The notes beneath the pieces were generated by a model. That model made no database searches. It saw nothing but the letters and a program-made list of their open reading frames with translations, and was not told the origin of the DNA. A program made the position numbers and the translations under genes. DNA of 64,000 nucleotides from Longimicrobium terrae (GTDB taxonomy: Bacteria; Gemmatimonadota; Gemmatimonadetes; Longimicrobiales; Longimicrobiaceae): contig NZ_JACHIA010000010.1 of assembly GCF_014202995.1 (NCBI RefSeq), positions 62,001 through 126,000 on the forward strand, in the 5' to 3' direction. Below are positions 34,280-43,023 of this stretch, one piece after another (the first letter of the stretch is position 1; every line of letters starts with the position of its first letter).

Positions 34280-34399
34280 TGGTGGATGATCCGCGGCTCT
34301 CGACTTCGGCGGATCGAGGATGGTCATCGCCCCGTGAACGACGACGCCCTCCCCCGCGGCGCGGAGGAGGGCGTCTGGACCATCGCTGCCCGCGAACGG

Positions 34400-36061
34400 T
34401 CAGGGCTCGGCTTGAACCGGCACGCGGTTGGTGTTGGCGTCGTGAAACAGGAAGCCCTGGGTGTAGTGCACGCCCAGGCGGCGCACCGTCTCCCACTCCT
34501 CCTCACGCTCCACCCCCTCGGCAATCACCTTGATGCCGTGATCGTTGGCGAACTGCACCATCGTTTCCACCAGGTTCTGCTTCATGAAGTTCGCGTCGAT
34601 CCCGCTGATGAGCGAAATGTCGAGCTTGATGAAGTCCGGCTCCAGGTTGGCGATGCTGCCCAGCCCCGCGTATCCGCTTCCCGCGTCGTCCACGGCAAAG
34701 CGGAACCCCGCCTTGCGGAACTCCTCCAGGTATCCCTGAAAGGTGGGATAGTCGGTGATGGCCGTGCGCTCCGTGATTTCCAGCACGATGCGCTCCGGGT
34801 GCTCCACCCCCAGCTCGTCCAGGTCCAGGTAGCGGAACGTGGGGTCGCGAAAGTCGTGCGGGTCGATGTTGATGAACAGCAGCTGCCCCGGCTTCAGGTG
34901 CGTGTCCATCCCCTCGATGGCCCGCCTGCGGCACAGGCGCGAAAGCTCCCAGATGAGGTTGGCTTCCTCCGCCACGCCGAACAGCACCTCCGGCGAGCGC
35001 AGGGCGCGGTGGCTGCCCCGGGCCAGCGCCTCGTACCCGAACACCTCGCGCGTTTCCGTGACCACGATGGGGTGGTAGACGATGTAGACGGCACCCTCGC
35101 GCAGCGTGGTCTTGAGGTCCGCCACCTTGCGCGACCGCTCGCGGTTTTCCACGCTGCGGGCCGCGTGGGCCGCCTCGCGGATGCCGCGGTAGATGATGCG
35201 CTCGGTGCGGATCTTGGGATTGCGAAAGATGGTGCTGCTGCCCACGTAGATCTCGAACAGCCCCGCGATGTCTTCGCCGTGCTCCGACTCCAGCCGCGTG
35301 CGGACGTGGTTTTCCAGCGCGTGCGTCATCTCGTTCACCCGCCGCTCCGCGTCGTCCATGCCGTCGGGGAGGTCGGTAAAGAAGATGAAGTCGTCGTCGG
35401 CCGTGTGCGACACCATCATCACGCTGTCGCCGGCTTCGTAGTCTTCGTAGAAGGCGCGGACGGAGGCGGCGGTGGTCTGCAGCACTTCGTCGAGCTTTTC
35501 CCACCCGTAGATTTCCTCGAGCTTGCTGTAGCGGACGAATTCGATGTACAGAATCGTCAGCCGGCCGCGGCGCTCCAGCATTTCGCGCCCGCGCTCGATC
35601 ATCACCGGCAGGGTGGGAAAGCCGGTGAAGCGGTCGTACAGCAGTTCCTCGTAGCGCAGGTGCTCGGCGGAGTGGCTGGCCTGCCCCGGGCGCACGCGGC
35701 GGCGGGCACGCTCCATGGCCGCCAGCACGCGCGCGCCGACCTCCACCTCGTCCACGGGAAGGATCATCCACTCTTCGGCGCCCTCGGCCACGGCGCGGCG
35801 GGCTTCCTCTTCCGAGCCGCAGGCCACCACCAGCGCGATGCCGCGGGTCTGCGCCTCGTCGTAGGCGCGCTCCAGCAGCCCGCGGCGGTAGCGCACCACC
35901 GCGACGTCCGGATGCGTGCGCAGCGCGTCGAAAAAGATGTCGTCGCGCGCGGCCGAGCCCTCCACCGGGGTGAGCAGGTTGAGCTCCGCGCCCAGGCGGC
36001 GCGCGGCCGTCTCCAGCGCGTCGCGCAGCGCCTGGTCTTCAGCGTATCCCAGAACTCTCAC
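34400..36061 (-). CDS. EAL-domain cyclic-di-GMP phosphodiesterase with pseudo-receiver and degenerate GGDEF
   Basis: A 553-residue protein. Residues 1-115 look like a receiver fold but lack the phosphorylated Asp (strand 3 reads DVAVVRYRRG). Residues about 140-300 resemble a GGDEF domain in which the active motif has become HTADDDFIFF, so it should not make cyclic-di-GMP. The C-terminal EAL domain is complete: GYEALARG, NIDPHDF, LEITERTAI, DDAGSGYAGL, KLD and AEGVE. It should cleave cyclic-di-GMP. GTG 36061 overlaps the stop of the upstream receiver gene (GTGA), so the receiver is the likely control partner. Confidence 0.88.
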   Translation of the reverse strand: MRVLGYAEDQALRDALETAARRLGAELNLLTPVEGSAARDDIFFDALRTHPDVAVVRYRRGLLERAYDEAQTRGIALVVACGSEEEARRAVAEGAEEWMILPVDEVEVGARVLAAMERARRRVRPGQASHSAEHLRYEELLYDRFTGFPTLPVMIERGREMLERRGRLTILYIEFVRYSKLEEIYGWEKLDEVLQTTAASVRAFYEDYEAGDSVMMVSHTADDDFIFFTDLPDGMDDAERRVNEMTHALENHVRTRLESEHGEDIAGLFEIYVGSSTIFRNPKIRTERIIYRGIREAAHAARSVENRERSRKVADLKTTLREGAVYIVYHPIVVTETREVFGYEALARGSHRALRSPEVLFGVAEEANLIWELSRLCRRRAIEGMDTHLKPGQLLFINIDPHDFRDPTFRYLDLDELGVEHPERIVLEITERTAITDYPTFQGYLEEFRKAGFRFAVDDAGSGYAGLGSIANLEPDFIKLDISLISGIDANFMKQNLVETMVQFANDHGIKVIAEGVEREEEWETVRRLGVHYTQGFLFHDANTNRVPVQAEP

Positions 36062-36456
36062 GCCTGGCTGCCCCTGGCCGCCAGGTTGCGCTCGACCTTT
36101 CCGAGCAGGTCCTTGAAGTCCACGGGCTTCACCACGTAGTCGTCGGCGCCGGAGCGCAGCCCTTCGAATTTGTCTTCAAAACCGCCCTTTGCCGTAACCA
36201 TGACCACCTTGGTGCCGCCGTGCGTGGGGTGCTGCTTGATGATGCGGCAGACTTCCCAGCCGTCCATGCCGGGCATCATCACGTCCAGCAGCACCAGCGC
36301 CGGGCGCACCTCGTCCAGCCGCGCCAGCGCGGCCTTTCCGTCGCGGGCCTCGGCCACCACGTATCCGCGCGATTCCAGAAAGGCGCGCAGAATTTCGACG
36401 TTATCCAGGTTGTCGTCCACCACCAGGATCGTCTGCTTGCTCGGTTCGCCAGCCAC
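36058..36456 (-). CDS. Single-domain response regulator (CheY/Spo0F-like)
   Basis: A 132-residue receiver: acidic pair VVDDN near residue 13, phosphorylation site LLDVMMPGMDGWE, conserved Thr in VMVTAKGG and Lys in YVVKPVDF. There is no output domain. It is translationally coupled to the EAL gene and may switch that enzyme by direct contact. No histidine kinase is next to it; the orphan kinase at 16784 is one possible but unsupported partner. Confidence 0.9.
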   Translation of the reverse strand: MAGEPSKQTILVVDDNLDNVEILRAFLESRGYVVAEARDGKAALARLDEVRPALVLLDVMMPGMDGWEVCRIIKQHPTHGGTKVVMVTAKGGFEDKFEGLRSGADDYVVKPVDFKDLLGKVERNLAARGSQA

Positions 36457-36616
36457 GGCCCGTTATCCCCTTGCGTGTGTCCCCGCCACCCATGCCGAAT
36501 CCGTCGCGGGCGCAAGAAGCAGGCCCACCCCTCGCAAGGTCTTGTTGGACACACATTTACAGCCACATGCGTTTACGGGGCATGTGGCTGGATGCGTGGC
36601 GGATACGTGCCTTGGG

Positions 36617-36672
36617 GGAACTGCCGTTTCACACGGAGGCCACGGAGGATGCACGGAGGGCACGGAGGAACA
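36617..36672 (+). repeat. CACGGAGG repeat module
   Basis: CTGCCGTTTCACACGGAGGC followed by two more CACGGAGG units, nearly identical to 11752 and 42630, but without the long inverted-repeat arms. It lies in the 300-nt gap upstream of the receiver gene; nothing else is recognised there except the terminator at 36705. Confidence 0.8.
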
Positions 36673-36704
36673 GGCGGGGAAACGGTCGCTCCTGCCCGGA
36701 ACAA

Positions 36705-36731
36705 TAAAGCCCCGGCCGGAGGGCCAGGGCT
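36705..36731 (-). terminator. Intrinsic terminator
   Basis: On the minus strand AGCCCTGGCC, 4 nt, GGCCGGGGCT then TTATTG, 26 nt after the stop of the small gene at 36757. Confidence 0.65.
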
Positions 36732-36756
36732 CGTTGGGTCAGGAGAAAAGGCCGGC

Positions 36757-36942
36757 TCAGCGGTTGAACACGGGAACTCCGTGCCTCAGCATCAGTTCGT
36801 GGAACTCGCGACGGATCTCCGCCTTCTTTTCTTCCAACCGACGCATATCCTGGATGAACCGGTCTCCAGAGTCGCCCATCTGCGTGGACCGGATGCTCTC
36901 CAGAATCCCGCTGATGCGCTCAGACGTGGTTTGTTCCGCCAT
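36757..36942 (-). CDS. Small helical protein (61 residues)
   Basis: Starts MAEQTTSERI with GGAGGAGG upstream and consists of charged, coiled-coil-like helix (RFIQDMRRLEEKKAEIRREFHE). It overlaps the end of the upstream membrane-protein gene by 23 nt, so the two are coupled and may interact. No family is recognised. It has no toxin or DNA-binding signature. Confidence 0.55.
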   Translation of the reverse strand: MAEQTTSERISGILESIRSTQMGDSGDRFIQDMRRLEEKKAEIRREFHELMLRHGVPVFNR

Positions 36943-37540
36943 TCCGGACCTCCTCCAATCTCTCGATGCGTTTCCGGAGTGCATCAATGTCTTTTGCAAG
37001 CCCCGCACCGAGGCTGCTCGTGTCGCTCATTAGAGTATCGTGCTTGCTTCGCAACTCGTCAACCGCGGTCGTGATACGCCCGATTTGCGCGTCCCGCTGC
37101 CCGTCCAGCGCGTCGTTCACCTCCTGGCGCGCTCGCCAGACGAGCCCATCCTTTCCGATGGAGAAGTCCAGCGGGGGAGGAACCCGCCAGTCCGGCTTGG
37201 GCTTCCCGTCCTTCTGGCCGAAGAGAAAATATGCGGATCTGCGGACGATCGTTCCGATCAGAACCGAGATGACGAGCAGCAGCAGGATCTCGAACGCAAC
37301 CAGCGTGATCCGCCCCGTCCAGGAGTCCGGATGCGTGATGGACTCCGCGATCCCCTGCTCCTTCCTGGCCGGCTCCGGGATGGGTGTCGGATCATGCACG
37401 ATAATCTGAACGGGCAGAAGCGGCGTCCGGTCCTCGGGCGAGCCGACCCGTGCTCGCTCGCTCCCCGATGCGCTCTGGATGACGGGCGCACCAGAAGGAT
37501 CTGCGCCCTGCTCTTTTTCCCCGGTACGCTGAAGCAGCAT
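36920..37540 (-). CDS. Single-pass membrane protein with coiled coil, unknown function
   Basis: A 206-residue protein. The first 75 residues are polar and disordered looking, one transmembrane helix lies at about 80-105 (ITLVAFEILLLLVISVLIGT), and the C-terminal 85 residues contain a coiled coil (IDALRKRIERLEE). ATG 37540 follows GAGGTG. First gene of a two-gene operon with the small helical protein at 36757. Base composition is lower in GC than its neighbours, so recent acquisition is possible. Confidence 0.6.
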   Translation of the reverse strand: MLLQRTGEKEQGADPSGAPVIQSASGSERARVGSPEDRTPLLPVQIIVHDPTPIPEPARKEQGIAESITHPDSWTGRITLVAFEILLLLVISVLIGTIVRRSAYFLFGQKDGKPKPDWRVPPPLDFSIGKDGLVWRARQEVNDALDGQRDAQIGRITTAVDELRSKHDTLMSDTSSLGAGLAKDIDALRKRIERLEEVRNGGTNHV

Positions 37541-37593
37541 GTGTTTTCACCTCACGGTTCGACAACCGAAGACCGGCCCGCACCCAATCCACG

Positions 37594-37609
37594 ATATATT
37601 GGCATATAT
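37594..37609. promoter_or_regulatory. AT-rich palindrome, probable promoter element
   Basis: ATATAT-TGGC-ATATAT, an unusually AT-rich palindrome 54 nt before the membrane-protein gene at 37540. Read on the minus strand it includes TAATAT, a good -10 hexamer. The symmetry may also mark a regulator site. Confidence 0.4.
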
Positions 37610-37662
37610 TACCCGCCACCGCCGCGCAACTCGGCCCACTCTCGTGAGCCGGATGCGGTGCG

Positions 37663-39471
37663 TCAGTCCGCGGCGGCGTCGCCGGCGGCGGACTGGCGGA
37701 TGAACTGGAGTTCGTACAGGCGCGCGTACAGCCCGCCGCGGCGCAGCAGTTCGGCGTGGGTGCCGCGCTCGCGCACTTCGCCCTGGTGCAGCACCAGGAT
37801 CTGGTCCGCGCTGACGACCGTCGACAGGCGGTGCGCGATCACCAGCGAGGTGCGGCCGCGCATCAGCTCGTCCAGCGCTTCCTGGATCTGCGCCTCCAGT
37901 TCCGAATCCACTGAACTGGTCGCCTCGTCCAGCACCAGCACCTGCGGATCGAACGCCAGCGCCCGCGCGAACGACACGAGCTGGCGCTCGCCCACGCTCA
38001 GCGACAGGCCGCGCTCGCCCAGCGGCTGGTCGTATCCACCCGGCAGGCGCTGGACGACGCGGTCCGCGCCCACCCGCGCCGCCGCCGCGCGCACCTGCTC
38101 GTCCGAGATCTCCGCCGCGCCCAGCCGGATGTTGCTGCTGACGTCCTGGCTGAACAGAAAGACGTCCTGCAGCACCAGGCTCACCCGCGCCCGCAGTTCC
38201 GCCATGGGCACGCGCCGCACGGGAACGCCGTCGAACAGCACCTCGCCGCGCGTGGTGTCGTAGAAGCGCATCAGCAGCGAGATGATGGTGCTCTTTCCCG
38301 CCCCGGTCGCGCCCACGATGGCCACGCGCTCCCCCGGCCGCGCCACGAAGCTCACGCCGCGCAGCACCCACTCGCCGTCGTCGTCGTAGCGGAACCACAC
38401 GTCGCGGAACTCGATCTCCCCCCGCCCGGGCACCGGCAGGCGCAGCGGATCGGCGTCGTCCGCCACCTCGGGGGTGGTGTCCAGCAGCTCGAAGATGCGC
38501 TCCGACGCCGCCATCGCCCCCTGCAGGATGTTGTACTTTTCCGACAGGTCCTGGATGGGGCGAAAGAAGCGGCGTGTGTACTGAAGAAAGGCCGCCACCA
38601 CGCCCAGCGTCATCGTCCCCTGGATGGTTTCGCCGCCGCCGTACCACAGGATCAGGGCGAGCGCCACCGCCGTCAGCACTTCGATCGTGGGAAAGAAGAG
38701 CGCGTAGTAGGTGATGGAGCGCAGGTGCGCCTGCAGGTGGTCGTCGTTGATCTGCTTGAAGCGGCGCAGCGTGGGCTCCTGCCGCCCGAACAGCTGCACC
38801 ACCCGCATTCCCGACACCTGCTCCTGCATGAAGGCGTTGATGCGCGCCAGCCGCACGCGGATGTCGCGGTACGCCGTGCGGATCAGCCCGCGGAACACGA
38901 AGGTGGCGACGGCCACCAGCGGCAGGACGGTGAAGGTGACCAGCGCCAGCCGCCAGTTCAGCTGCAGCATCATCCCCAGGATGAAGATGAGCGTGAACAC
39001 GTCGCCGAACACGGTGACCAGCCCCGACGAGAACGCCTCGTTCAGCTGCTCCACGTCGTTGGTGACGCGCGTCATCAGACGCCCCACCGGGTTGCGGTCG
39101 AAGTAGCGCAGGCTCAGGCGCTGCAGGTGCGTGAACACCTCGGCCCGCATGTCGAACATCACCCGCTGCCCCAGCCAGGTGGTGAGCAGCGTGTCGGCGT
39201 ACTCCGCCAGAAAGCCCAGGACGAGCGAGCCGGCGTAGGCGGCCACCAGCCACCCCAGCAGCCGGGCGTCGCCGTCGGGAATGGCGCGGTCCAGCGCCAC
39301 CTTGGTCAGGTAGGGCCCGGCCAGCTCCAGCCCGGCGCCCACGAACAGCAGGACCAGCGCGAGCGCCACCTGTGGCCGGTAGGGGCGCAGGTAGCCCACC
39401 AGGCGGCGCAGCAGCCGCCGGTCGTAGGCGCGGGCGTCGGGCTCCAGCTCCTGCGCGGACGGTTCGCTCAT
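37663..39471 (-). CDS. ABC exporter, half-transporter (MsbA/LmrA-like)
   Basis: A 602-residue protein of typical half-transporter length: six-helix membrane domain (residues about 25-330) and an ATPase domain with Walker A VGATGAGKSTI, signature LSVGERQLVSFARAL, Walker B VLVLDEATSS and switch VIAHRLST. It would act as a dimer. The class covers lipid, drug and peptide exporters; the substrate cannot be read from sequence. ATG 39471 (MSEPS) is used; the open frame continues far upstream only because high GC suppresses stop codons. Divergent from the binding-protein/chemoreceptor operon. Confidence 0.9.
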   Translation of the reverse strand: MSEPSAQELEPDARAYDRRLLRRLVGYLRPYRPQVALALVLLFVGAGLELAGPYLTKVALDRAIPDGDARLLGWLVAAYAGSLVLGFLAEYADTLLTTWLGQRVMFDMRAEVFTHLQRLSLRYFDRNPVGRLMTRVTNDVEQLNEAFSSGLVTVFGDVFTLIFILGMMLQLNWRLALVTFTVLPLVAVATFVFRGLIRTAYRDIRVRLARINAFMQEQVSGMRVVQLFGRQEPTLRRFKQINDDHLQAHLRSITYYALFFPTIEVLTAVALALILWYGGGETIQGTMTLGVVAAFLQYTRRFFRPIQDLSEKYNILQGAMAASERIFELLDTTPEVADDADPLRLPVPGRGEIEFRDVWFRYDDDGEWVLRGVSFVARPGERVAIVGATGAGKSTIISLLMRFYDTTRGEVLFDGVPVRRVPMAELRARVSLVLQDVFLFSQDVSSNIRLGAAEISDEQVRAAAARVGADRVVQRLPGGYDQPLGERGLSLSVGERQLVSFARALAFDPQVLVLDEATSSVDSELEAQIQEALDELMRGRTSLVIAHRLSTVVSADQILVLHQGEVRERGTHAELLRRGGLYARLYELQFIRQSAAGDAAAD

Positions 39472-39669
39472 GCGCGCGGGCGCGCGGGGGCGCGGGAAAG
39501 GCGGACGGATGAAATGGGCTGATCCATGGCGCGGAACGTAGCGCCGGGGCGGCGGGGCGGCAACGCGCGGGATGGCATCGTTGACAACGTCTGGACGCGC
39601 ACTGTAGCTTGGCCCATCCCCCCAGACACACGCCACGGGGCCCCGCTCCACGACGTCTCCGCCACTCCC

Positions 39670-40830
39670 ATGACCCATCCGGACCCCGGCTCGCGACAGA
39701 GCCGCGCGCCCCGCGCTGCGCTCGGGGTGCTTCTTTGCGGCGCCTGCCTGCTGGCCGGGTGCACGCGGAGCGGCGGCGGCCTGGTGCTGGGGCTGGCGAT
39801 TCCCCTGACGGACGGCGCGGGCAAGCCCGATCCCTACGGCGTACGCTCGCGCATGGGCGCCGAACTGGCCGTGGCCGAGATCAACGCGGCGGGCGGGATC
39901 GCGCACGATTCGCTGCGGCTGCGGGTGGTGGACGACCACGGCGATCCCTCCACGGCGCCCGAGGTGGCCGACCGGCTGGTGAACGACCCCGCGGTGCTCG
40001 CCGTGGTGGGGCACGTGTACTCCGGCACCACCCTCAAGGCCGCGGAACGCTACGACGGCCACCTGGCCGCCCTGGCCACCAGCGCCACCAGCCCCGAGAT
40101 CTCGCGCCTGGGCGGGTGGATCTACCGCATGGCCAGCAGCGACTCGGCCAACGCCGTGGCCCTGGCCAGGGCCGCGCGGCAGATGGGCCGGCGCATCGGC
40201 GTGCTGTACAGCAACGACGACTACGGGCAGGGGCTGGCGCGCAACTTCATTTCCGCGCTGCGGCAGGAGCGCGTGGAGGTGCTGGAGGCCGACCCCTTTC
40301 TGGACGCCACCCCCGACTTTCGCCCCTACCTGCGCCGCATGCAGTCGCGCGGCGTGGACCTGGTGTTCGTGGCCGGGCTGCAGGAACCCGCGGCCCGCGC
40401 CATCACGCAGGCGCGGGAGATCGGGATCACGACGCGCTTTCTGGGCGGCGACGGCATCGAGGGGCTGGCGGAGATGGGAAGCCGATTCGACGGCACCACG
40501 GTGGGCGTCCTCTTTCATCCACAGATGTCTGATTCGGCCCGGGCGTTCACGGCGCGGTTCCGCGCGCGCTTCGGGCAGAACCCCGACTCGCAGGCGGCGC
40601 TGGCGTACGACGCGGTGCGGCTGATGGCGCGCGCGCTGCGCGGCGGAGCGCGTACGCCGGGGGCGGTGCGGGCGTACCTGGAAACGGTGGGACGCGGCGG
40701 AGGGTCCGACGCCTTCGAGGGCGCGGCCGGCACGGTGAAATTCGACAGCAACGGAGATCCGGTGGACAAGCGGTTCACGCTGGGGGTGATTGGCGGCGGC
40801 GGCATTCAGCTGCCGGAGGCCGCCCGATGA
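39670..40830 (+). CDS. Periplasmic binding lipoprotein, branched-chain amino acid type
   Basis: A 386-residue protein starting MTHPDPG with a signal peptide and lipobox LLAGC near residue 28. It has the type I periplasmic-binding fold of LivJ-like receptors: [47 protein letters not shown] and [14 protein letters not shown]. No permease or ATPase genes of a Liv transporter are nearby. Instead its last codon overlaps the ATG of a chemoreceptor (ATGA). It therefore more likely presents a ligand to that receptor than feeds a transporter. The ligand is unknown. Confidence 0.85.
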   Translation: MTHPDPGSRQSRAPRAALGVLLCGACLLAGCTRSGGGLVLGLAIPLTDGAGKPDPYGVRSRMGAELAVAEINAAGGIAHDSLRLRVVDDHGDPSTAPEVADRLVNDPAVLAVVGHVYSGTTLKAAERYDGHLAALATSATSPEISRLGGWIYRMASSDSANAVALARAARQMGRRIGVLYSNDDYGQGLARNFISALRQERVEVLEADPFLDATPDFRPYLRRMQSRGVDLVFVAGLQEPAARAITQAREIGITTRFLGGDGIEGLAEMGSRFDGTTVGVLFHPQMSDSARAFTARFRARFGQNPDSQAALAYDAVRLMARALRGGARTPGAVRAYLETVGRGGGSDAFEGAAGTVKFDSNGDPVDKRFTLGVIGGGGIQLPEAAR

Positions 40831-42551
40831 GCATCGTGCCGGCGGACGGGCGGCGCAGGAGGAGGCTGAGCGCCTGGCTGCGGGGCGGCGGCGTGGCGAT
40901 CGTCATTCTGGTGCTGGCGGGGGCGGGCGCCACGCTGGTTGCGCTGCAGCTTCTGCAGCGCGACATGGAAAAGCGGATGACGCAGCTGCGGGCCAGCAGC
41001 GAGGTGGGCACCGCGCTGGAGTCGCTGATCCTGAACCAGATCGCCTCGGGCGAGCAGTACCTGCTGGCGCCCAGCCCGGAGTTTGCCCGGTCCTTTGCCG
41101 ACTACGGCCGGCAGGCGCACGAGCAGCGCCGCAAGTACAAGGACCTGGCCAACATCACCACCGCCGAGCAGCAGCAGATCACCGCGGTGGAGCAGTCGCA
41201 CCAGAGCATCGAGGTGGAGTACGCCCTGGCGCACGCGCAGCTGGACGTGGGCGACCGCGAGGGCGCGCTGCGCCGCGTGGCCGCCGTGCGTCCCCGCACG
41301 CAGGAGCTGGAGGAGAACATCCGCTCCATCAGCGCCGCGCAGACGCAGAAGGTGACGGACGCGGCCGCCAGCCTGCGCACCGACGTGCGCAAGTGGCAGG
41401 CGTTTCTGGCCCTGATGGCGCTGGCGGCCGGGGCACTGACGGCATGGCTGATCTGGTGGGCGCTGCGGATGATTCAAAAGCCGCTGGAAACGCTGGGCGG
41501 CGCCGCGCGGCAGCTGGGCGAGGGCGACCTGCGCCTGAACATGACGGGGCACACCGACGACATGCCCGAGGAGTTCGCCGCGCTGGCCGACACCTTTGAG
41601 CACATGTCCGGGCAGCTGCGCAACATCGTGGGCGAGACCGCGGGAACGGCGCAGCGCATCAGCAACTTCGCCTCGGATCTCAGCAGCATCAGCGAAGAGG
41701 TGGCGGCGTCCAGCGGCGAGGTGGCCACCGCCATGGTCGGCATCGCCAGCGGCGCCGAGACGCAGTCGCAGGGGCTGCAGGCCACGCGCGACGCGCTGGA
41801 GGAGATGGGCCGCCGCTCCGACGAGATCGTGAACGCGTCGCAGACGGTGACGTCGCTTTCCGAGCAGATCTACCTGGTGGCCGCGCAGAGCCGCAGCGAG
41901 GTTTCCACCGCGCTGCAGCGGCTGCTGGAGATCCGCGAGGTGGTGACGGAGTCGGCGTCGCAGGTCACGGAGCTGGAGCAGGCGTCGGCGCAGATCGACC
42001 GCTTCGTGGAAACCATCACCGGAATCGCGCGGCAGACCAACCTGCTGGCGCTGAACGCGGCCATCGAGGCGGCGCGCGCGGGCGAGCACGGCCGCGGCTT
42101 CGCGGTGGTGGCCGAAGAGGTGCGCAAGCTGGCCGAAGGTTCGGCGCGGGCGGCCAGCGAGGTCGCGCAGAACGTGCAGACCATCCGCGGGCGCATCGAG
42201 GAAGTGGTGAGCACCATGAGCCGCAGCACCACCAAGGTGGCGGACGTGGAAGAGGTGTCGCGCGGCGCCGACTCGGCGCTGGAGCAGATCCTTGCCGCGG
42301 TGGACGGCGTGCGGCTGGGCGCCGACCAGGTGGAGCAGGCTGCCCTGCGCAACTCCGCGGCGATGGGCGGGGTGGAGGCGGCGCTCACGGACGTGTCGGG
42401 CACCAGCGAGTCGCACGCGGCCAGCGCCGAAGAAGTGTCCGCCGCGGCCGAGGAGCAGTCCGCGGCCACGCAGGAGATGTCGGCGTCCAGCGCCGAACTG
42501 CTGCACGCGGCCGAGCGCATGCGCGAACTGGTGAGCGGCTTCCGGGTCTGA
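40827..42551 (+). CDS. Methyl-accepting chemotaxis protein coupled to a binding lipoprotein
   Basis: A 574-residue transducer. Transmembrane helices are near residues 20-45 and 195-215, around a helical sensor domain. HAMP ([19 protein letters not shown]) and a long signalling coiled coil follow, with the tip [18 protein letters not shown] and [19 protein letters not shown]. There is no tether pentapeptide. Stop-start overlap with the upstream binding lipoprotein suggests that the two work as one sensory unit in which the ligand-loaded lipoprotein docks on the receptor. The cytoplasmic che genes are elsewhere. Confidence 0.9.
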   Translation: MSIVPADGRRRRRLSAWLRGGGVAIVILVLAGAGATLVALQLLQRDMEKRMTQLRASSEVGTALESLILNQIASGEQYLLAPSPEFARSFADYGRQAHEQRRKYKDLANITTAEQQQITAVEQSHQSIEVEYALAHAQLDVGDREGALRRVAAVRPRTQELEENIRSISAAQTQKVTDAAASLRTDVRKWQAFLALMALAAGALTAWLIWWALRMIQKPLETLGGAARQLGEGDLRLNMTGHTDDMPEEFAALADTFEHMSGQLRNIVGETAGTAQRISNFASDLSSISEEVAASSGEVATAMVGIASGAETQSQGLQATRDALEEMGRRSDEIVNASQTVTSLSEQIYLVAAQSRSEVSTALQRLLEIREVVTESASQVTELEQASAQIDRFVETITGIARQTNLLALNAAIEAARAGEHGRGFAVVAEEVRKLAEGSARAASEVAQNVQTIRGRIEEVVSTMSRSTTKVADVEEVSRGADSALEQILAAVDGVRLGADQVEQAALRNSAAMGGVEAALTDVSGTSESHAASAEEVSAAAEEQSAATQEMSASSAELLHAAERMRELVSGFRV

Positions 42552-42575
42552 TCCGCCGTCACTTCTGCTGTTCAG

Positions 42576-42610
42576 GAAGCCCGCTCCTCGCGCCCGAGGG
42601 GCGGGCTTCT
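42576..42610 (+). terminator. Intrinsic terminator of the binding-protein/chemoreceptor operon
   Basis: AAGCCCGC(TCCTCG) paired with (CGAGG)GGCGGGCTT, then CT. It lies 25 nt after the stop codon. Confidence 0.7.
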
Positions 42611-42629
42611 GCGTATCCCACGCCTCCCA

Positions 42630-42870
42630 ACTGCCGTTTCACACGGAGGTCACGGAGGATGCACGGAGGGCACGGAGGAAAAAAACAGTCTCACGCAGAG
42701 CAGCAGAGCAGCAGAGCAGCAGAGAAAGGATAAAGAACAACTATCGTCTTCCATCTTCATTTCCTTGATCTGTTCTCTGCTGCTCTGCTGCTCTGCGTGA
42801 TGCCTTCCCTTGCTGTTCCTCCGTGACCTCCGTGTCCCCTCCGTGCCCTCCGTGAGAAACGGCAGTTGAC
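42630..42870. repeat. Long inverted-repeat element with CACGGAGG modules on both sides
   Basis: The most complete copy of this family. AACTGCCGTTTCACACGGAG leads in, the arm CTCACGCAGAGCAGCAGAGC follows, then a 45-nt centre, the opposite arm GCTGCTCTGCTGCTCTGCGT and finally a reversed CACGGAGG module ending in GAGAAACGGCAGTTG. Outer and inner parts are both inverted, so the whole 240 nt could fold on itself. The remaining part of the gap up to 43023 holds GCACTCACGCACCCAGCACT, a GTGCGTGAGTGC-type repeat. Confidence 0.85.
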
Positions 42871-43023
42871 GGACTCCGCACGCGCCGCGGTGACCGGGGT
42901 AGAAAGAGGCCGGGTGATCCTTGCCCGAGACGCGCCCCGGCCCCATGATGGCGGCGGATTCAGACGGGCGCGGACGGCCATCGCACTCACGCACCCAGCA
43001 CTCACGCACTCCCTTGCTGCATC

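Noticed and set aside
37663-40518. A 951-residue reading of the ABC exporter
   Set aside because: The extra N-terminus runs antisense through the binding-lipoprotein gene and has no homologous character. ATG 39471 gives the family length.
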